NCBI RefSeq assembly: GCF_004363245.1
Contig: NZ_SNYV01000019.1
Span: 1 to 64,000, forward strand
Length of the DNA stretch: 64,000 bases
Direction of reading: 5' to 3'
Source of the DNA: Sphingobacterium yanglingense
GTDB taxonomy: Bacteria; Bacteroidota; Bacteroidia; Sphingobacteriales; Sphingobacteriaceae
Positions 25,622 through 35,172 of this stretch are shown here, piece after piece. A program made the position numbers and the translations under genes. Position 1 is the stretch's first letter; every line of letters begins with the position of its first letter. The notes under the pieces were generated by a model that ran no database searches, was not told the origin of the DNA, and saw only the letters and a program-made list of their open reading frames with translations.

Positions 25622-25904
25622 TTTAATAACCACAGGAATAGCGCTGCAAATACCTTTTATATGAGGCGCAATTATATTGCATATAAAAATGAATTTATGT
25701 AGGTTTGAGCTTTATAAAAGGCATAACCTCTTAACTTATTCATGAACACATGATGAGCTCTATGATAGAAAAATATGCTCATGGTGAATTCATAACCTTT
25801 AAAAGAAAAATTATTTGATGAAATGTCTAGGATTGCGAAACTCAAAAACCAAGGGAAACAATCTGGATATTCCATATGGCCATTAAAGAACAAATTATTT
25901 ACAG
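25622..25904. other. Spacer between the potassium genes and the YfhO gene
   Basis: About 280 bases without a convincing gene. It carries a good promoter-like pair (TTG 25677-25679, TAGGTTTG 25700-25707), so the YfhO mRNA may have a leader of about 190 bases. An unconfirmed 32-codon frame (25823-25921) overlaps the YfhO start in another frame; I do not count it as a gene. Confidence 0.4.
25677..25707 (+). promoter_or_regulatory. Promoter-like element upstream of the YfhO gene
   Basis: TTG (25677-25679) and TAGGTTTG (25700-25707) are 20 bp apart, matching the Bacteroidota pattern. The next supported start codon is 197 bases downstream at 25905. Confidence 0.5.
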
Positions 25905-28367
25905 ATGAAAAATTGGTTTAAAGAGAATTCCTCGCACTTGATTGTTATTGCGATATTCTTTGTGTTAGTGTTTTTTTACTTCTCTCCAGTTTGGCAGGGA
26001 AAAGCATTGTCGCAACATGATGTGATGCAGGCTATGGGAAGCCAAAAGGAGCTTTTCGACTATAAGGCCAAAGACGGACATGCGCCACAGTGGACCAATT
26101 CGATGTTTGGAGGGATGCCTACTTATCAGATTTGGTATGAGCATACTACGAATATAACGACTTACGTCAGTCGCGTTATAAAAGCGGTCTTTCCTTTACC
26201 TGCTGATGTAGTTTTAATTTACCTTTTGGGAAGTTATTTTTTGCTTTGCGTCCTTCGGATAAAACCCTGGTTGGCTGCAGTAGGTGCAATAGCGATTACT
26301 TTTTCGTCTTATAACTTTATTTATATAGAAGCAGGTCATGTCAATAAGGCCTATGCCATTGCTTATTTAGCACCTATTATTGGAGCTGTCCTGCTGTGTT
26401 ATCGAGGTAGTAAATTGTGGGGGCCTATTTTGTTGGCTGTATTCCTTGCTTTGGAAATCCGGACCAATCACGTGCAGATGACTTATTATTTGTTCATTGC
26501 ATTGTTAGTGTTCGTTGGATTTGAGTTATATTATGCAATTCGAGACAAGAAGCTTCCAGCTTTTGCGAAAGCTACCGGCCTACAGCTAGGGGCTGTGGCT
26601 ATTGCGGTAGCCGTCAATGCGACCGTTTTATTCCCTACTTATGAGTATAGCAAGTTGACCACCCGTGGTAAGGCAAATATCGTAAAGGTTGAAGAAGGGG
26701 GTAAAAGTGCAGGTTTAGATAAGGAATATGCATATGCATGGAGCCAGGGCGTGGGTGAGAATATTACTTTCTTGATACCTAATGCTTATGGAGGAAAGAG
26801 CCAAGGGGTATTAGGAGCAGATTCTCATGCTGTTAAGTTTTTTGTTGGCTTAGGGGTGCCTCAAAATCAAGCACTGCAGATGGCGCAGAGCTTACCAACT
26901 TATTGGGGCGAGAAGAGTTTTACATCTGGGCCTTGGTATTTTGGCGCAGGTATTATCTTCTTGTTTGTTTTAGGTATTTTTATTGTTAAGGATAGGTTGA
27001 AATGGTGGATCCTCTCGGCGATTGGGTTGACCATACTTTTATCATTTGGTCGACATTTTTCTTTCGTTTCCGATTTGTTCTTTGACTACTTCCCGATGTA
27101 TAATAAATTTAGGGCAGTAGAATCAATCTTGATCATCCCATCTATTTTGATCCCGTTGCTCGCTATTTTAGCAGTCAATGAATTGATAAATAGAGGAAAC
27201 GAGATTGCTCAGTTAGATAAGAAAGTACTTTACAGTTTTGGTATTGTTGGTGTTATTTGTGTGGCTGTTGCGTTGATGCCAAACATTCTTGCATTTAAAG
27301 CCTCTACTCATCAAGAGTTTATAAGCATGCTGACGCAGAACTTTGGTGATGCAAATCTGGCAAACCAGCTCTCAGCAGAGCTAATAAAAGATAGGGCAGA
27401 TCTTGCTTCTGCAGATGCCTGGCGGTCTTTTGGAATCGTACTTGTCGTTTTTGCTTTGACTTGGTTCTTTGTTAAGAAGAAGCTTTCGGCCAATGTTTTG
27501 GTGATAGGAATAGGTCTTATTACATTATTGGATCTTTGGACGGTGGATAAGCGTTATCTGAACAATGATACATTTGTTGATGAAAGCCTTACAAAAAATC
27601 CTATCCAGGAGCGAGAAGTGGATCAGCTCATTCGTATGGATAAGGATCCACACTACCGTGTACTTGATATGACGACAAATCCGTTTTCAGATGCTAAAGC
27701 CTCCTATTTCCATAAAAATCTCGGCGGGTATCATGCGGCTAAATTGATGCGTTTTCAGGAATTATTGGAGCATCAGTTCAATGGGGCTATTAATGAGGAT
27801 GTCTTGGATATGTTTAATGTTCGGTACGTTATTACCCGTGATCCGAACAATGGAGCAGAGCGCATTCAGCGTAGATCTACAGCATCAGGAAATGCCTGGT
27901 TTGTAGACAAGGTAACCTTTGTTAAAGATAATGCGCAGGAGATGCAGGCTATCAGTAGTTTCGACCCGGCGAAAGAAGCTTTTGTCCACGACGAGTTTAA
28001 AAATAAAGTCAATGCTTCCCGATTGGGACGTCCAAATAATGCTGATATCAAGCTTGTTTCGTATCATCCTGACAAAATGGAGTACGAGTATACAGCACCT
28101 AATGATGTTTTTGCTGTTTTCTCTGAAGTATATTATGATAAGGGGTGGAAAGCATACGTTGATGGCGAAGAAGTTCCTATTATTAGAGCTGATTATATAT
28201 TGAGAGGCTTACAGCTGCCAGGTGGAAATCATAAAGTAGAGTTCGTTTTTGACTCGCCGACAATGAAGACTTCAAATATAGTATCGTTAATAGGTTCTAT
28301 CATTTTAGTCGCTGGCTTGGCTGGGGTCGTAGTAATTTCGACTAGAAGAAAGAAAACGTCCAAATAA
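25905..28367 (+). CDS. YfhO-family multi-pass membrane protein
   Basis: An 820-residue membrane protein with about a dozen helices and a C-terminal extracytoplasmic domain of roughly 200 residues before a last helix. The start LIVIAIFFVLVFFYFSPVWQ and the loop WTNSMFGGMPTYQIW are characteristic of YfhO proteins, a family with a GT-C-like membrane topology; some members in Firmicutes assist glycosylation of cell-wall polymers. The acceptor and sugar here are unknown. It ends at a strong bidirectional terminator shared with rnhB. Confidence 0.85.
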   Translation: MKNWFKENSSHLIVIAIFFVLVFFYFSPVWQGKALSQHDVMQAMGSQKELFDYKAKDGHAPQWTNSMFGGMPTYQIWYEHTTNITTYVSRVIKAVFPLPADVVLIYLLGSYFLLCVLRIKPWLAAVGAIAITFSSYNFIYIEAGHVNKAYAIAYLAPIIGAVLLCYRGSKLWGPILLAVFLALEIRTNHVQMTYYLFIALLVFVGFELYYAIRDKKLPAFAKATGLQLGAVAIAVAVNATVLFPTYEYSKLTTRGKANIVKVEEGGKSAGLDKEYAYAWSQGVGENITFLIPNAYGGKSQGVLGADSHAVKFFVGLGVPQNQALQMAQSLPTYWGEKSFTSGPWYFGAGIIFLFVLGIFIVKDRLKWWILSAIGLTILLSFGRHFSFVSDLFFDYFPMYNKFRAVESILIIPSILIPLLAILAVNELINRGNEIAQLDKKVLYSFGIVGVICVAVALMPNILAFKASTHQEFISMLTQNFGDANLANQLSAELIKDRADLASADAWRSFGIVLVVFALTWFFVKKKLSANVLVIGIGLITLLDLWTVDKRYLNNDTFVDESLTKNPIQEREVDQLIRMDKDPHYRVLDMTTNPFSDAKASYFHKNLGGYHAAKLMRFQELLEHQFNGAINEDVLDMFNVRYVITRDPNNGAERIQRRSTASGNAWFVDKVTFVKDNAQEMQAISSFDPAKEAFVHDEFKNKVNASRLGRPNNADIKLVSYHPDKMEYEYTAPNDVFAVFSEVYYDKGWKAYVDGEEVPIIRADYILRGLQLPGGNHKVEFVFDSPTMKTSNIVSLIGSIILVAGLAGVVVISTRRKKTSK

Positions 28368-28384
28368 GTATATTGGATACTACG

Positions 28385-28428
28385 ATAAAGAAACGGGCTA
28401 CCTAATTTTAGGTAGCCCGTTTCTTTAT
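28385..28428. terminator. Bidirectional terminator between the YfhO gene and rnhB
   Basis: A stem of 20-21 bp (28385-28405 with 28408-28428) with GGGCTACC/GGTAGCCC at its core and A/T runs on both sides, suited to stop transcription from both directions. The rnhB stop codon (28425-28427) lies inside the stem. Confidence 0.9.
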
Positions 28429-29063
28429 AATTCTAATTTTAGCTGCGGGTCTGTGACGCGGAATGTACGTCTATGGTGTATGCTTGGCCCGTGCTCTAGT
28501 ACAGCCTTTCGATGTACAATGGTCGGATAGCCTTTGTTTGAACGCCATTCATATTGAGGAAATTCGTCCGCAATTCTATCCATAAATTCGTCTCTATATG
28601 TTTTGGCGAGAATGGATGCGGCCGCAATTGAGAGGTATTTGCCGTCGCCTTTTACTATACAAGTATGAGGTACTGTTTGGTAGGGTATAAATTTATTACC
28701 GTCAATAATCAAATATTCCGCTGTAAGGCTTAGCGCATCCAGTGCGAGGTGCATAGCTTTATAAGATGCATTGTGGATATTTATCTTGTCGATTTCTTGA
28801 GGTGTCACGCTACAGACAGCGAAAGCTAAAGCTTCTCGTTCTATTATAGGGCGGAGCTCATTTCTTTTCTTTTCAGACAGTTTCTTCGAGTCATTTAGAA
28901 TAGGATTATAATAGTCCTTTGGAAAGATAACTGCAGCTGCAAAAACGGGGCCGGCCAGACATCCGCGACCTGCCTCGTCGCATCCAGCTTCTACGAATTC
29001 ATTTTGAAATTGGGATAAAAGCATACTTTGATTTTCAGTGTAACTTATCTGTGATATCGTCAT
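28425..29063 (-). CDS. rnhB: Ribonuclease HII
   Basis: A 212-residue endonuclease that cleaves the RNA strand of RNA-DNA hybrids and removes single ribonucleotides. The catalytic Asp-Glu pair is in CDEAGRGCLAGP (D29, E30); the other acidic residues are in LIIDGNKF and in AKTYRDEFM. I keep the ATG at 29063, although an internal ATG 13 codons later would also give a full domain. Divergent from the CBM9-like gene; its stop codon lies within the convergent terminator. Confidence 0.93.
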   Translation of the reverse strand: MTISQISYTENQSMLLSQFQNEFVEAGCDEAGRGCLAGPVFAAAVIFPKDYYNPILNDSKKLSEKKRNELRPIIEREALAFAVCSVTPQEIDKINIHNASYKAMHLALDALSLTAEYLIIDGNKFIPYQTVPHTCIVKGDGKYLSIAAASILAKTYRDEFMDRIADEFPQYEWRSNKGYPTIVHRKAVLEHGPSIHHRRTFRVTDPQLKLEL

Positions 29064-29167
29064 GTTAACACTTATTTACACTACTTCTTCATTTTTTTGT
29101 AAAGATATTGACGATTTAAAGAAACTTTTGCATCTCTTTGTCTTGTAAAAGTAAACATAAATTGCTG

Positions 29168-29902
29168 ATGAATAAATTTAATATCCTATTTCTGATCTGC
29201 TGTTGTCCATTTGTGCTATTCGCACAGAAGAAAAAAAAACAGGATTATACTTTCCAGAAGATAGAGAAAGTTGCTTTGGATGGGAATCTGGCGGAGTGGT
29301 CCGATAAATTATATAACCCTGATAGCGATTTTTGGTCTTTTGGCGTCAGCAAGAATGAGGATAAACTGTTTGTTGCAGTTCGTATTAAAGATGATATGTT
29401 ACAGCGGGAGGCGCTACGCAATGGTGTTTTTGTAAATATCAGCTATAATGAAAAGAAGAAGGAAGGAGCTAAGCTGGTATATCCGTTTGTAGATAGAGAA
29501 CGATTGCGGGCTTTAAGCCAGGATGAGGACCTTGATGCAAGCAATATAAAGGATGAGCTGTTGAAAAGTGTTCGAGGATATCTAATATCAGGTTTTAGTA
29601 AGGTCGTCGATGGGCTTTTGTCCTTTGACAATACCTACGGTATACAGGCGGTAGCACGTTTTGATGAGAATAATATTTTGGTCTACGAATCTGTTGTTCC
29701 CTTCGAGTTAATAGATTTTAAAAGTGATAGAATTGCGGTGCAGGTAGGAATAAATACGCAGTTTTTTCAAATGAAGAAGATGGGGGATTCGCGCAATAGA
29801 CCAAGCAATGTACAGATTTATGGTGCAAGTCCTACAGGGACAGTACTAAAAAATCCGTATAAAGAAGAGACAGAGGTTTGGCTTCTGGATAGTATAAAAT
29901 AG
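29168..29902 (+). CDS. Exported protein with CBM9-like domain (tentative)
   Basis: A 244-residue protein with a signal peptide (ILFLICCCPFVLF, cut after AQ) followed by a lysine stretch. The rest resembles the CBM9-like fold seen in carbohydrate- or haem-binding exported proteins: EKVALDGNLAEWSDKLY is the usual opening, then VSKNEDKLFVAVRIKDD and VVPFELIDF. I cannot name the ligand. I use the ATG at 29168, because the upstream TTG at 29138 precedes no signal sequence. It is 15 bases upstream of an outer-membrane barrel gene, so the two products probably work together. Confidence 0.7.
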   Translation: MNKFNILFLICCCPFVLFAQKKKKQDYTFQKIEKVALDGNLAEWSDKLYNPDSDFWSFGVSKNEDKLFVAVRIKDDMLQREALRNGVFVNISYNEKKKEGAKLVYPFVDRERLRALSQDEDLDASNIKDELLKSVRGYLISGFSKVVDGLLSFDNTYGIQAVARFDENNILVYESVVPFELIDFKSDRIAVQVGINTQFFQMKKMGDSRNRPSNVQIYGASPTGTVLKNPYKEETEVWLLDSIK

Positions 29903-29917
29903 AGAGAAAATAAATAT

Positions 29918-32749
29918 ATGGATTTTTTTAAGACATGGAGTGTGGCGCTGGCGCTATTCGTTAGTTTTTCTGTTCAGGCACAATCCAACAAGGTAGTGCA
30001 GGGATTTCTTAGGGATTCCCTTTCCAGACCCATTGCAGGGGCATCAGTGCAGTATATTGCAGGGACAGATACACTAAAGACCAGCTCTTCAGTTGGAGGA
30101 ATTTATACTTTTAATAACTTGAAGGATCAATCTTTCAAGATCAAAGTTTCTAGTTTGGGCTTTGAGCCGTTTGAGAAAAACTATACGTTTGCTCCTGTTG
30201 AGGAGAATAGGATGCTAGTGCCTAACATTATCCTGTTAGGGATTCCCAATATGTTGGAAGAGGTCGTTATCAATGGTGTTGTTACGGTCCAGGTCAAAGG
30301 GGATACGGTAGAATATTCTACTAAGGATTTAAAATTGCGTGAGGGATCTGTTGCAGAAGATGCCCTAAAGAAATTGCAGGGAGTAGAGGTGGATAAAGAT
30401 GGAAATGTGACCGCTCAGGGCGAGCAGGTGACTCGTGTGCGTATCAATGGGAAGGACTTTTTTGGAGGCGATGTGAAAACAGCAACGCAGAATCTTCCTG
30501 CCAATATCATTGAGAAAATGCAGATTGTGGATGATTTTGGAGATATGGCAAATATTACCGGTAATAAATCAGGCGAATCGACCAAGGTTTTGAACATACA
30601 GATTGATCCCAAATACAATGAAGGATATGTAACTACGCTACGCGTAGGAGGTGGTACAGAAGAACGGTACCAAACTACGGGAATGTTTATGGGCTTTAAA
30701 GATAAATCTCAGGTGTCCGTATTGGGTAATCTGAATAATATGAATGCCAATCTCTTTGATTTTAATGCAATGGGAGGTGGGGCTAGAGGACGGCAAGGAG
30801 GCGGGGGCGGACGGGGTCCTGGAGGTATGTTCGGTGGCTCAGAGGGGATTACTAATACAGGGTCCATCGGCGTTAATATTCGCCACGATTTTTCCGATAA
30901 ACTGAAAGCTTATGGTAGCTATTCGTACGGGAGAGACGATAACAATACCTTGTCAAATTCATTCACAGAGTTTTTGGGAGATCAAAAGGGTTTAACCCGT
31001 GAGTTGGAGGATGACAAGAACAGTATTCGTGCTGATCATCGTTTCGAAGGAAACCTGGAGTGGAATATCTCGGATAAAGATTATATTAAAATAACTCCAC
31101 AACTTGGATTTAGTGACAATACAACGAGGTCAGTTAATACTGCTACCTACTTAAAGAACCTATTGAAAGATAATATACAGGTGACTGATTTGAACTCAGG
31201 TTCTAATGCGCCTCGATATAACTTTTCGGGGTTATATAACCGAAAGCTGAATAATAAAGGCCGAAATTTGTTTTTTAACCTGAATTACGATAATGCGGTC
31301 ACTGAGAATGAGTTTAATGAAATCTTGAACCAGAAAATTTACGATCCAGCTAATCAGAACGAATCGATAAAGGATGTTTATGTACAAACACTGCGTGACG
31401 CCCAGAACAAAAGTTGGAATGCAGGAGCTTCAGTTTCCTATACGGAGCCTCTGTCAGAAAAGAGCAAGTTAGAAGTCACCTATGACTTTAACAATAATGA
31501 TTACGACAATAAGGATAAGCAAAATGCTTATGACATCAATAATCAGTTGATAGCGGATCCAGAACTATCCGGGGTGAAGAATTATGTATATAATTACGAT
31601 TATGCATTTACTACACATCGGGTGGGCGCTAGCTTTATGTATGACAATGAAAAGATTAAGTACTCCATAGGGGCTGCTGTGCAACCGTCATTATTAAAGG
31701 GAAATGCGAGTAGTGCAGATGCCTCTGCCGCAATCGACCGGTCTAACTTCAATATTATGCCTATTGCACGGTTTGAATACAAGTTCTCAAAACAGTCTAA
31801 TATTACCATTAATTATAGCGGGAAATCAGTGGAGCCGACACTTTCTCAGATTCTCCCATTTGAGGTGAGCACGAACAGAACAAATGTTACTTTGGGTAAT
31901 TCGGATCTTGATCCAGAATTTAACCATTCCTTAAGGATGCGCTTCAGAAGCGGTGATTTTCAGAAAGGGAAAACATTTTTCGCTATGCTTCGTGGAGAAT
32001 ATACACAAGATAAAATAGTAACGATGAGCAGACGCTATGCTAAAGAAGGAGATGGTATTTTCCAAGAGACGGGTTATCAGAATGAATCTGATCCGGTATA
32101 TTCTTTAAGCACATTTTATCACTGGGGAAGATCGTTGAAAGAAAAGACCTATAATATTATGTATGGGGGGGGCGTGAATTATAACCACGGTATTTCCTAT
32201 TTAAATCAGAATGAAACCGGAGGCACGTTTGATAAAGTTGTTACAAACAATACTGTTATTAGTCAGATGTTGTTTTTCCGCTACAATCCTTCTGAAAATT
32301 TGGAGATTAATCCAGGTGTAAGGTATTCTTATAATATGACAAGTACTTCACTTGCAAAATTGGAATCACCCAATACGTCAAAGGTTGCCCCATCTATTAT
32401 TGGATCTGTAAATATTACTCCGACCACTATTTTCGGAGCAGACGTATCTAAAGAGTTTAACCGTGGCTATGCGAGTAATGTAAATCCATTTATTATCAAT
32501 ACTTATGTCGAGCAGAAATTGCTGAAAGGTCAACGTGGGACCATTCGTTTACAGGCGTTCGACTTATTAAATGAGCAGGTGAATATCAATCGGACTGTTG
32601 CCCAGGAACTGACAGACAGTCGTACTAACCGCTTGGCCCGTTACTTTATGTTGACATTCACGTTCAAACTGCAAAAATTCTCTGGTGTAAATCCAATGGA
32701 AGATAATAGCAATCGCTTCCATGGAGGTATGCGTCCTCCAAGGATGTAG
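29918..32749 (+). CDS. Outer membrane beta-barrel protein (TonB receptor-like) with CarboxypepD domain
   Basis: A 943-residue outer membrane protein. After a signal peptide (VALALFVSFSVQAQ) comes a CarboxypepD_reg-like domain (about 25-110, GFLRDSLSRPIAGASVQYIA), a plug-like part (about 120-235, GDTVEYSTKDLKLREGSVAE, VRINGKDFFGGD), a Gly/Arg-rich segment (near 290-305), and a long barrel. It belongs to the OMP_b-brl_3 type group rather than classic SusC; no TonB box is obvious. Substrate unknown. It is paired with the upstream CBM9-like gene and followed by a good terminator. Confidence 0.87.
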   Translation: MDFFKTWSVALALFVSFSVQAQSNKVVQGFLRDSLSRPIAGASVQYIAGTDTLKTSSSVGGIYTFNNLKDQSFKIKVSSLGFEPFEKNYTFAPVEENRMLVPNIILLGIPNMLEEVVINGVVTVQVKGDTVEYSTKDLKLREGSVAEDALKKLQGVEVDKDGNVTAQGEQVTRVRINGKDFFGGDVKTATQNLPANIIEKMQIVDDFGDMANITGNKSGESTKVLNIQIDPKYNEGYVTTLRVGGGTEERYQTTGMFMGFKDKSQVSVLGNLNNMNANLFDFNAMGGGARGRQGGGGGRGPGGMFGGSEGITNTGSIGVNIRHDFSDKLKAYGSYSYGRDDNNTLSNSFTEFLGDQKGLTRELEDDKNSIRADHRFEGNLEWNISDKDYIKITPQLGFSDNTTRSVNTATYLKNLLKDNIQVTDLNSGSNAPRYNFSGLYNRKLNNKGRNLFFNLNYDNAVTENEFNEILNQKIYDPANQNESIKDVYVQTLRDAQNKSWNAGASVSYTEPLSEKSKLEVTYDFNNNDYDNKDKQNAYDINNQLIADPELSGVKNYVYNYDYAFTTHRVGASFMYDNEKIKYSIGAAVQPSLLKGNASSADASAAIDRSNFNIMPIARFEYKFSKQSNITINYSGKSVEPTLSQILPFEVSTNRTNVTLGNSDLDPEFNHSLRMRFRSGDFQKGKTFFAMLRGEYTQDKIVTMSRRYAKEGDGIFQETGYQNESDPVYSLSTFYHWGRSLKEKTYNIMYGGGVNYNHGISYLNQNETGGTFDKVVTNNTVISQMLFFRYNPSENLEINPGVRYSYNMTSTSLAKLESPNTSKVAPSIIGSVNITPTTIFGADVSKEFNRGYASNVNPFIINTYVEQKLLKGQRGTIRLQAFDLLNEQVNINRTVAQELTDSRTNRLARYFMLTFTFKLQKFSGVNPMEDNSNRFHGGMRPPRM

Positions 32750-32770
32750 TCTATTGCTCATTTCACCTTA

Positions 32771-32811
32771 AAAGGCATTCTGATTCATATTTGAATAAGA
32801 ATGCCTTTTTT
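32771..32811 (+). terminator. Terminator after the outer-membrane barrel gene
   Basis: An 11-bp stem (32771-32781 with 32798-32808), extended inside by five more pairs, is followed by a run of six T (32806-32811). Confidence 0.9.
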
Positions 32812-32861
32812 CTTAAGACCAGTTGAGTACGATGGTTGTAGGGGCATGGGGATCTATGCCG

Positions 32862-32889
32862 TTGGTTTGTGTTTTATTACGTAACTTTG
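32862..32889 (+). promoter_or_regulatory. Promoter of the M16 peptidase gene
   Basis: TAACTTTG (32882-32889) matches TAnnTTTG; TTG at 32862-32864 is 17 bp upstream. The ATG is 27 bases downstream of the -7 box. Confidence 0.55.
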
Positions 32890-32916
32890 CATTCATTATT
32901 AAAAAAATCCATCTGC

Positions 32917-34149
32917 ATGAAGGAATACAATCTTATCCAATTGGATAATGGTATACGTGTATTATTGCATTTTCAAAAGTCAGTTATCACCCATAGCTGT
33001 ATTCTCGTAAATACCGGATCTAGAAATGAACAGCAGGGTAAGTTTGGGATGGCTCATTTCATTGAACACCTTGTCTTTAAGCGTACAGAAAAGCGATCCA
33101 CCAATCAGATCTTGAATCGTTTGGAGCACGTCGGGGGTGATTTGAATGCCTATACCACAAAAGAATATACCTGTTTGCATGCTTCATTCCTAAATCCCTA
33201 TTTGGAACGGGCATTGGATCTTTTTGAAGATGTTTTATTTCACTCTACCTTTCCTGATACGGAGATAGAGAAAGAACGGGGTGTCGTGCTAGATGAAATC
33301 GCTTCCTATCTAGATAGTCCTGAAGAATCGATAATGGATGATTTCGAAGATCTTTTATTTCAGGGTTCTGGGTTGGGGCATAATATATTGGGGTTAGAAG
33401 ACGATCTAAAATCTATCACGAAGTCAGATATTCTTCGTTTTATGCAGGATACTTACAATACCTCGGAAATTGTGATCGCTATTTCGGGGGATTATTCATT
33501 GACCCAAGTGAAACGATTGGCAGAACGTATTTTTGGGAAAATAAAACCAAACCTCTTAGACACCCCCACACAAGTTGTACCCGTTGTAAACAACATCAAT
33601 CAAGTTGTTGAAAAACCAATCAATCAAGCGCATTATATGTTGGGAGGACAGACTTTTGGTGTATATGATGAACGGAAGACTGCGTTGCTCTTACTTAACA
33701 ATATGCTTGGAGGTTATGGGATGAGTTCGATCCTCAATTTAGGGATCCGCGAGAAATATGGAATAGCTTACACCATCGAATCTAATTTTACGATGTATAA
33801 GGATACAGGAAGTATCAGTATTTATTTGGGAACAGACGAAGAAAAGCTAAATAAGGCTGTGTCATTGGTTTTTAAGGAATTGAATAAACTTAAAAATACA
33901 CCTGTTTCTGAATATCAGTTGACTAGAGCGAAGCAGAAATTCAAAGGGCAGATTGCATTGGCTGAAGAAAACCGGATGAGTATGGTTATTGCCGAAGCAA
34001 AAAATATTATAGATTATGGGCGGGTTATTGCTTTGGACGATGTGCTGAATAGCATCGATAAGGTCAGTGTAGAAGATCTTTTCGAACTGTCGAATATCTT
34101 CTTTGATGATAAACGGTTAGTCTCTTTAAAATTTATGCCTGAAAAGTAA
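32917..34149 (+). CDS. M16-family zinc metallopeptidase
   Basis: A 410-residue single-chain member of the M16 (pitrilysin/processing peptidase) family. The inverted zinc motif HFIEH is intact (His47, Glu50, His51), with the third metal ligand in the downstream ERGVVLDEIASY. The C-terminal domain carries the YGIAYTIES-type substrate-binding segment. There is no signal peptide, so it is probably cytoplasmic. Many bacterial M16 proteins come as an active/inactive pair; here only the active one is present. ATG 32917 is used because the longer form would start before the -7 box. Confidence 0.92.
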   Translation: MKEYNLIQLDNGIRVLLHFQKSVITHSCILVNTGSRNEQQGKFGMAHFIEHLVFKRTEKRSTNQILNRLEHVGGDLNAYTTKEYTCLHASFLNPYLERALDLFEDVLFHSTFPDTEIEKERGVVLDEIASYLDSPEESIMDDFEDLLFQGSGLGHNILGLEDDLKSITKSDILRFMQDTYNTSEIVIAISGDYSLTQVKRLAERIFGKIKPNLLDTPTQVVPVVNNINQVVEKPINQAHYMLGGQTFGVYDERKTALLLLNNMLGGYGMSSILNLGIREKYGIAYTIESNFTMYKDTGSISIYLGTDEEKLNKAVSLVFKELNKLKNTPVSEYQLTRAKQKFKGQIALAEENRMSMVIAEAKNIIDYGRVIALDDVLNSIDKVSVEDLFELSNIFFDDKRLVSLKFMPEK

Positions 34150-34271
34150 TTATCTTTAAAACACAGATCATTCAAATCTGAGATATCACTGTAGTAGCGA
34201 TTACGCGAACAGGAATGGATGAAATCCGGATCCGTCAGCTGGCGGTTATAAAAAAAACAAATTATTTAAAT

Positions 34272-35159
34272 ATGAAAACAGCTTACATTTTTCCTGGTCA
34301 GGGAGCCCAATTTGTTGGAATGGGACAAGATCTTTATAACCTGAATGCAGAAACAAAAGCACTATTTGAACAAGCGAATGATATTTTAGGGTTTCGTATC
34401 ACTGATATTATGTTTGCGGGCACAGACGAAGACCTCAAGCAGACAAAAGTGACACAGCCGGCCATATTTTTGCATTCTGTTATTCTTGCAAAGGCATTGG
34501 GAGAAAGTTTTAATCCTTCTATGGTGGCCGGGCACTCCTTAGGCGAGTTTTCCGCTTTGGTTGCCGCTGGAGCTCTTTCATTTGAAGACGGATTGAAGCT
34601 TGTTGCACAACGTGCAAATGCAATGCAAAAAGCATGCGAAGTGGAGCCTTCTACGATGGCTGCTATTCTTGGATTGGATGACGAGACCGTTGAGCGTATT
34701 TGTGCGCAGGTGGAGGATGTTGTGGTTCCAGCAAACTACAATTGCCCGGGTCAGTTAGTTATTTCGGGTTCTATCGCAGGAATAGACAAAGCCTGTGCAT
34801 TATTGACTGAGGCGGGTGCCAAACGTGCTTTGAAACTGAATGTTGGAGGTGCTTTTCACTCACCACTGATGGAGCCAGCAAAGGTTGAGTTGCAGGCAGC
34901 AATTGAAGCCACCGTTATTACGGCCCCAACTTGTCCGATCTATCAGAATGTGGATGCTAAGCCTTATACAGACCCTGCCAAGATTAAAGAAAATCTTATC
35001 GCTCAGTTAACAGGAGCGGTAAGGTGGACGCAGACTGTTCAGCATATGCTTGCTGACGGAGCAGAATCATTTATTGAAGTCGGTCCTGGGAATGTCTTGC
35101 AAGGATTGGTCAAAAAGGTCGATAGACAAGCACAGACCTCTTCAGCTACAATAGTATAA
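34272..35159 (+). CDS. fabD: Malonyl-CoA:ACP transacylase
   Basis: A 295-residue enzyme that loads malonyl groups onto acyl carrier protein for fatty acid synthesis. The family motifs are complete: FPGQGAQFVGMG, the nucleophile Ser89 in GHSLGEFSA, and the catalytic His in GGAFHSPLM. The start at ATG 34272 gives the typical MKTAYIFPGQG N terminus; a longer in-frame reading from 34215 adds 19 unrelated residues. It stands apart from other fab genes. Confidence 0.95.
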   Translation: MKTAYIFPGQGAQFVGMGQDLYNLNAETKALFEQANDILGFRITDIMFAGTDEDLKQTKVTQPAIFLHSVILAKALGESFNPSMVAGHSLGEFSALVAAGALSFEDGLKLVAQRANAMQKACEVEPSTMAAILGLDDETVERICAQVEDVVVPANYNCPGQLVISGSIAGIDKACALLTEAGAKRALKLNVGGAFHSPLMEPAKVELQAAIEATVITAPTCPIYQNVDAKPYTDPAKIKENLIAQLTGAVRWTQTVQHMLADGAESFIEVGPGNVLQGLVKKVDRQAQTSSATIV

Positions 35160-35172
35160 CGTGATTGCACTG

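Noticed and set aside
25672..25893. 73-codon minus-strand frame in the spacer before the YfhO gene
   Set aside because: Phe/Tyr-rich translation of AT-rich sequence, no promoter or conserved pattern.
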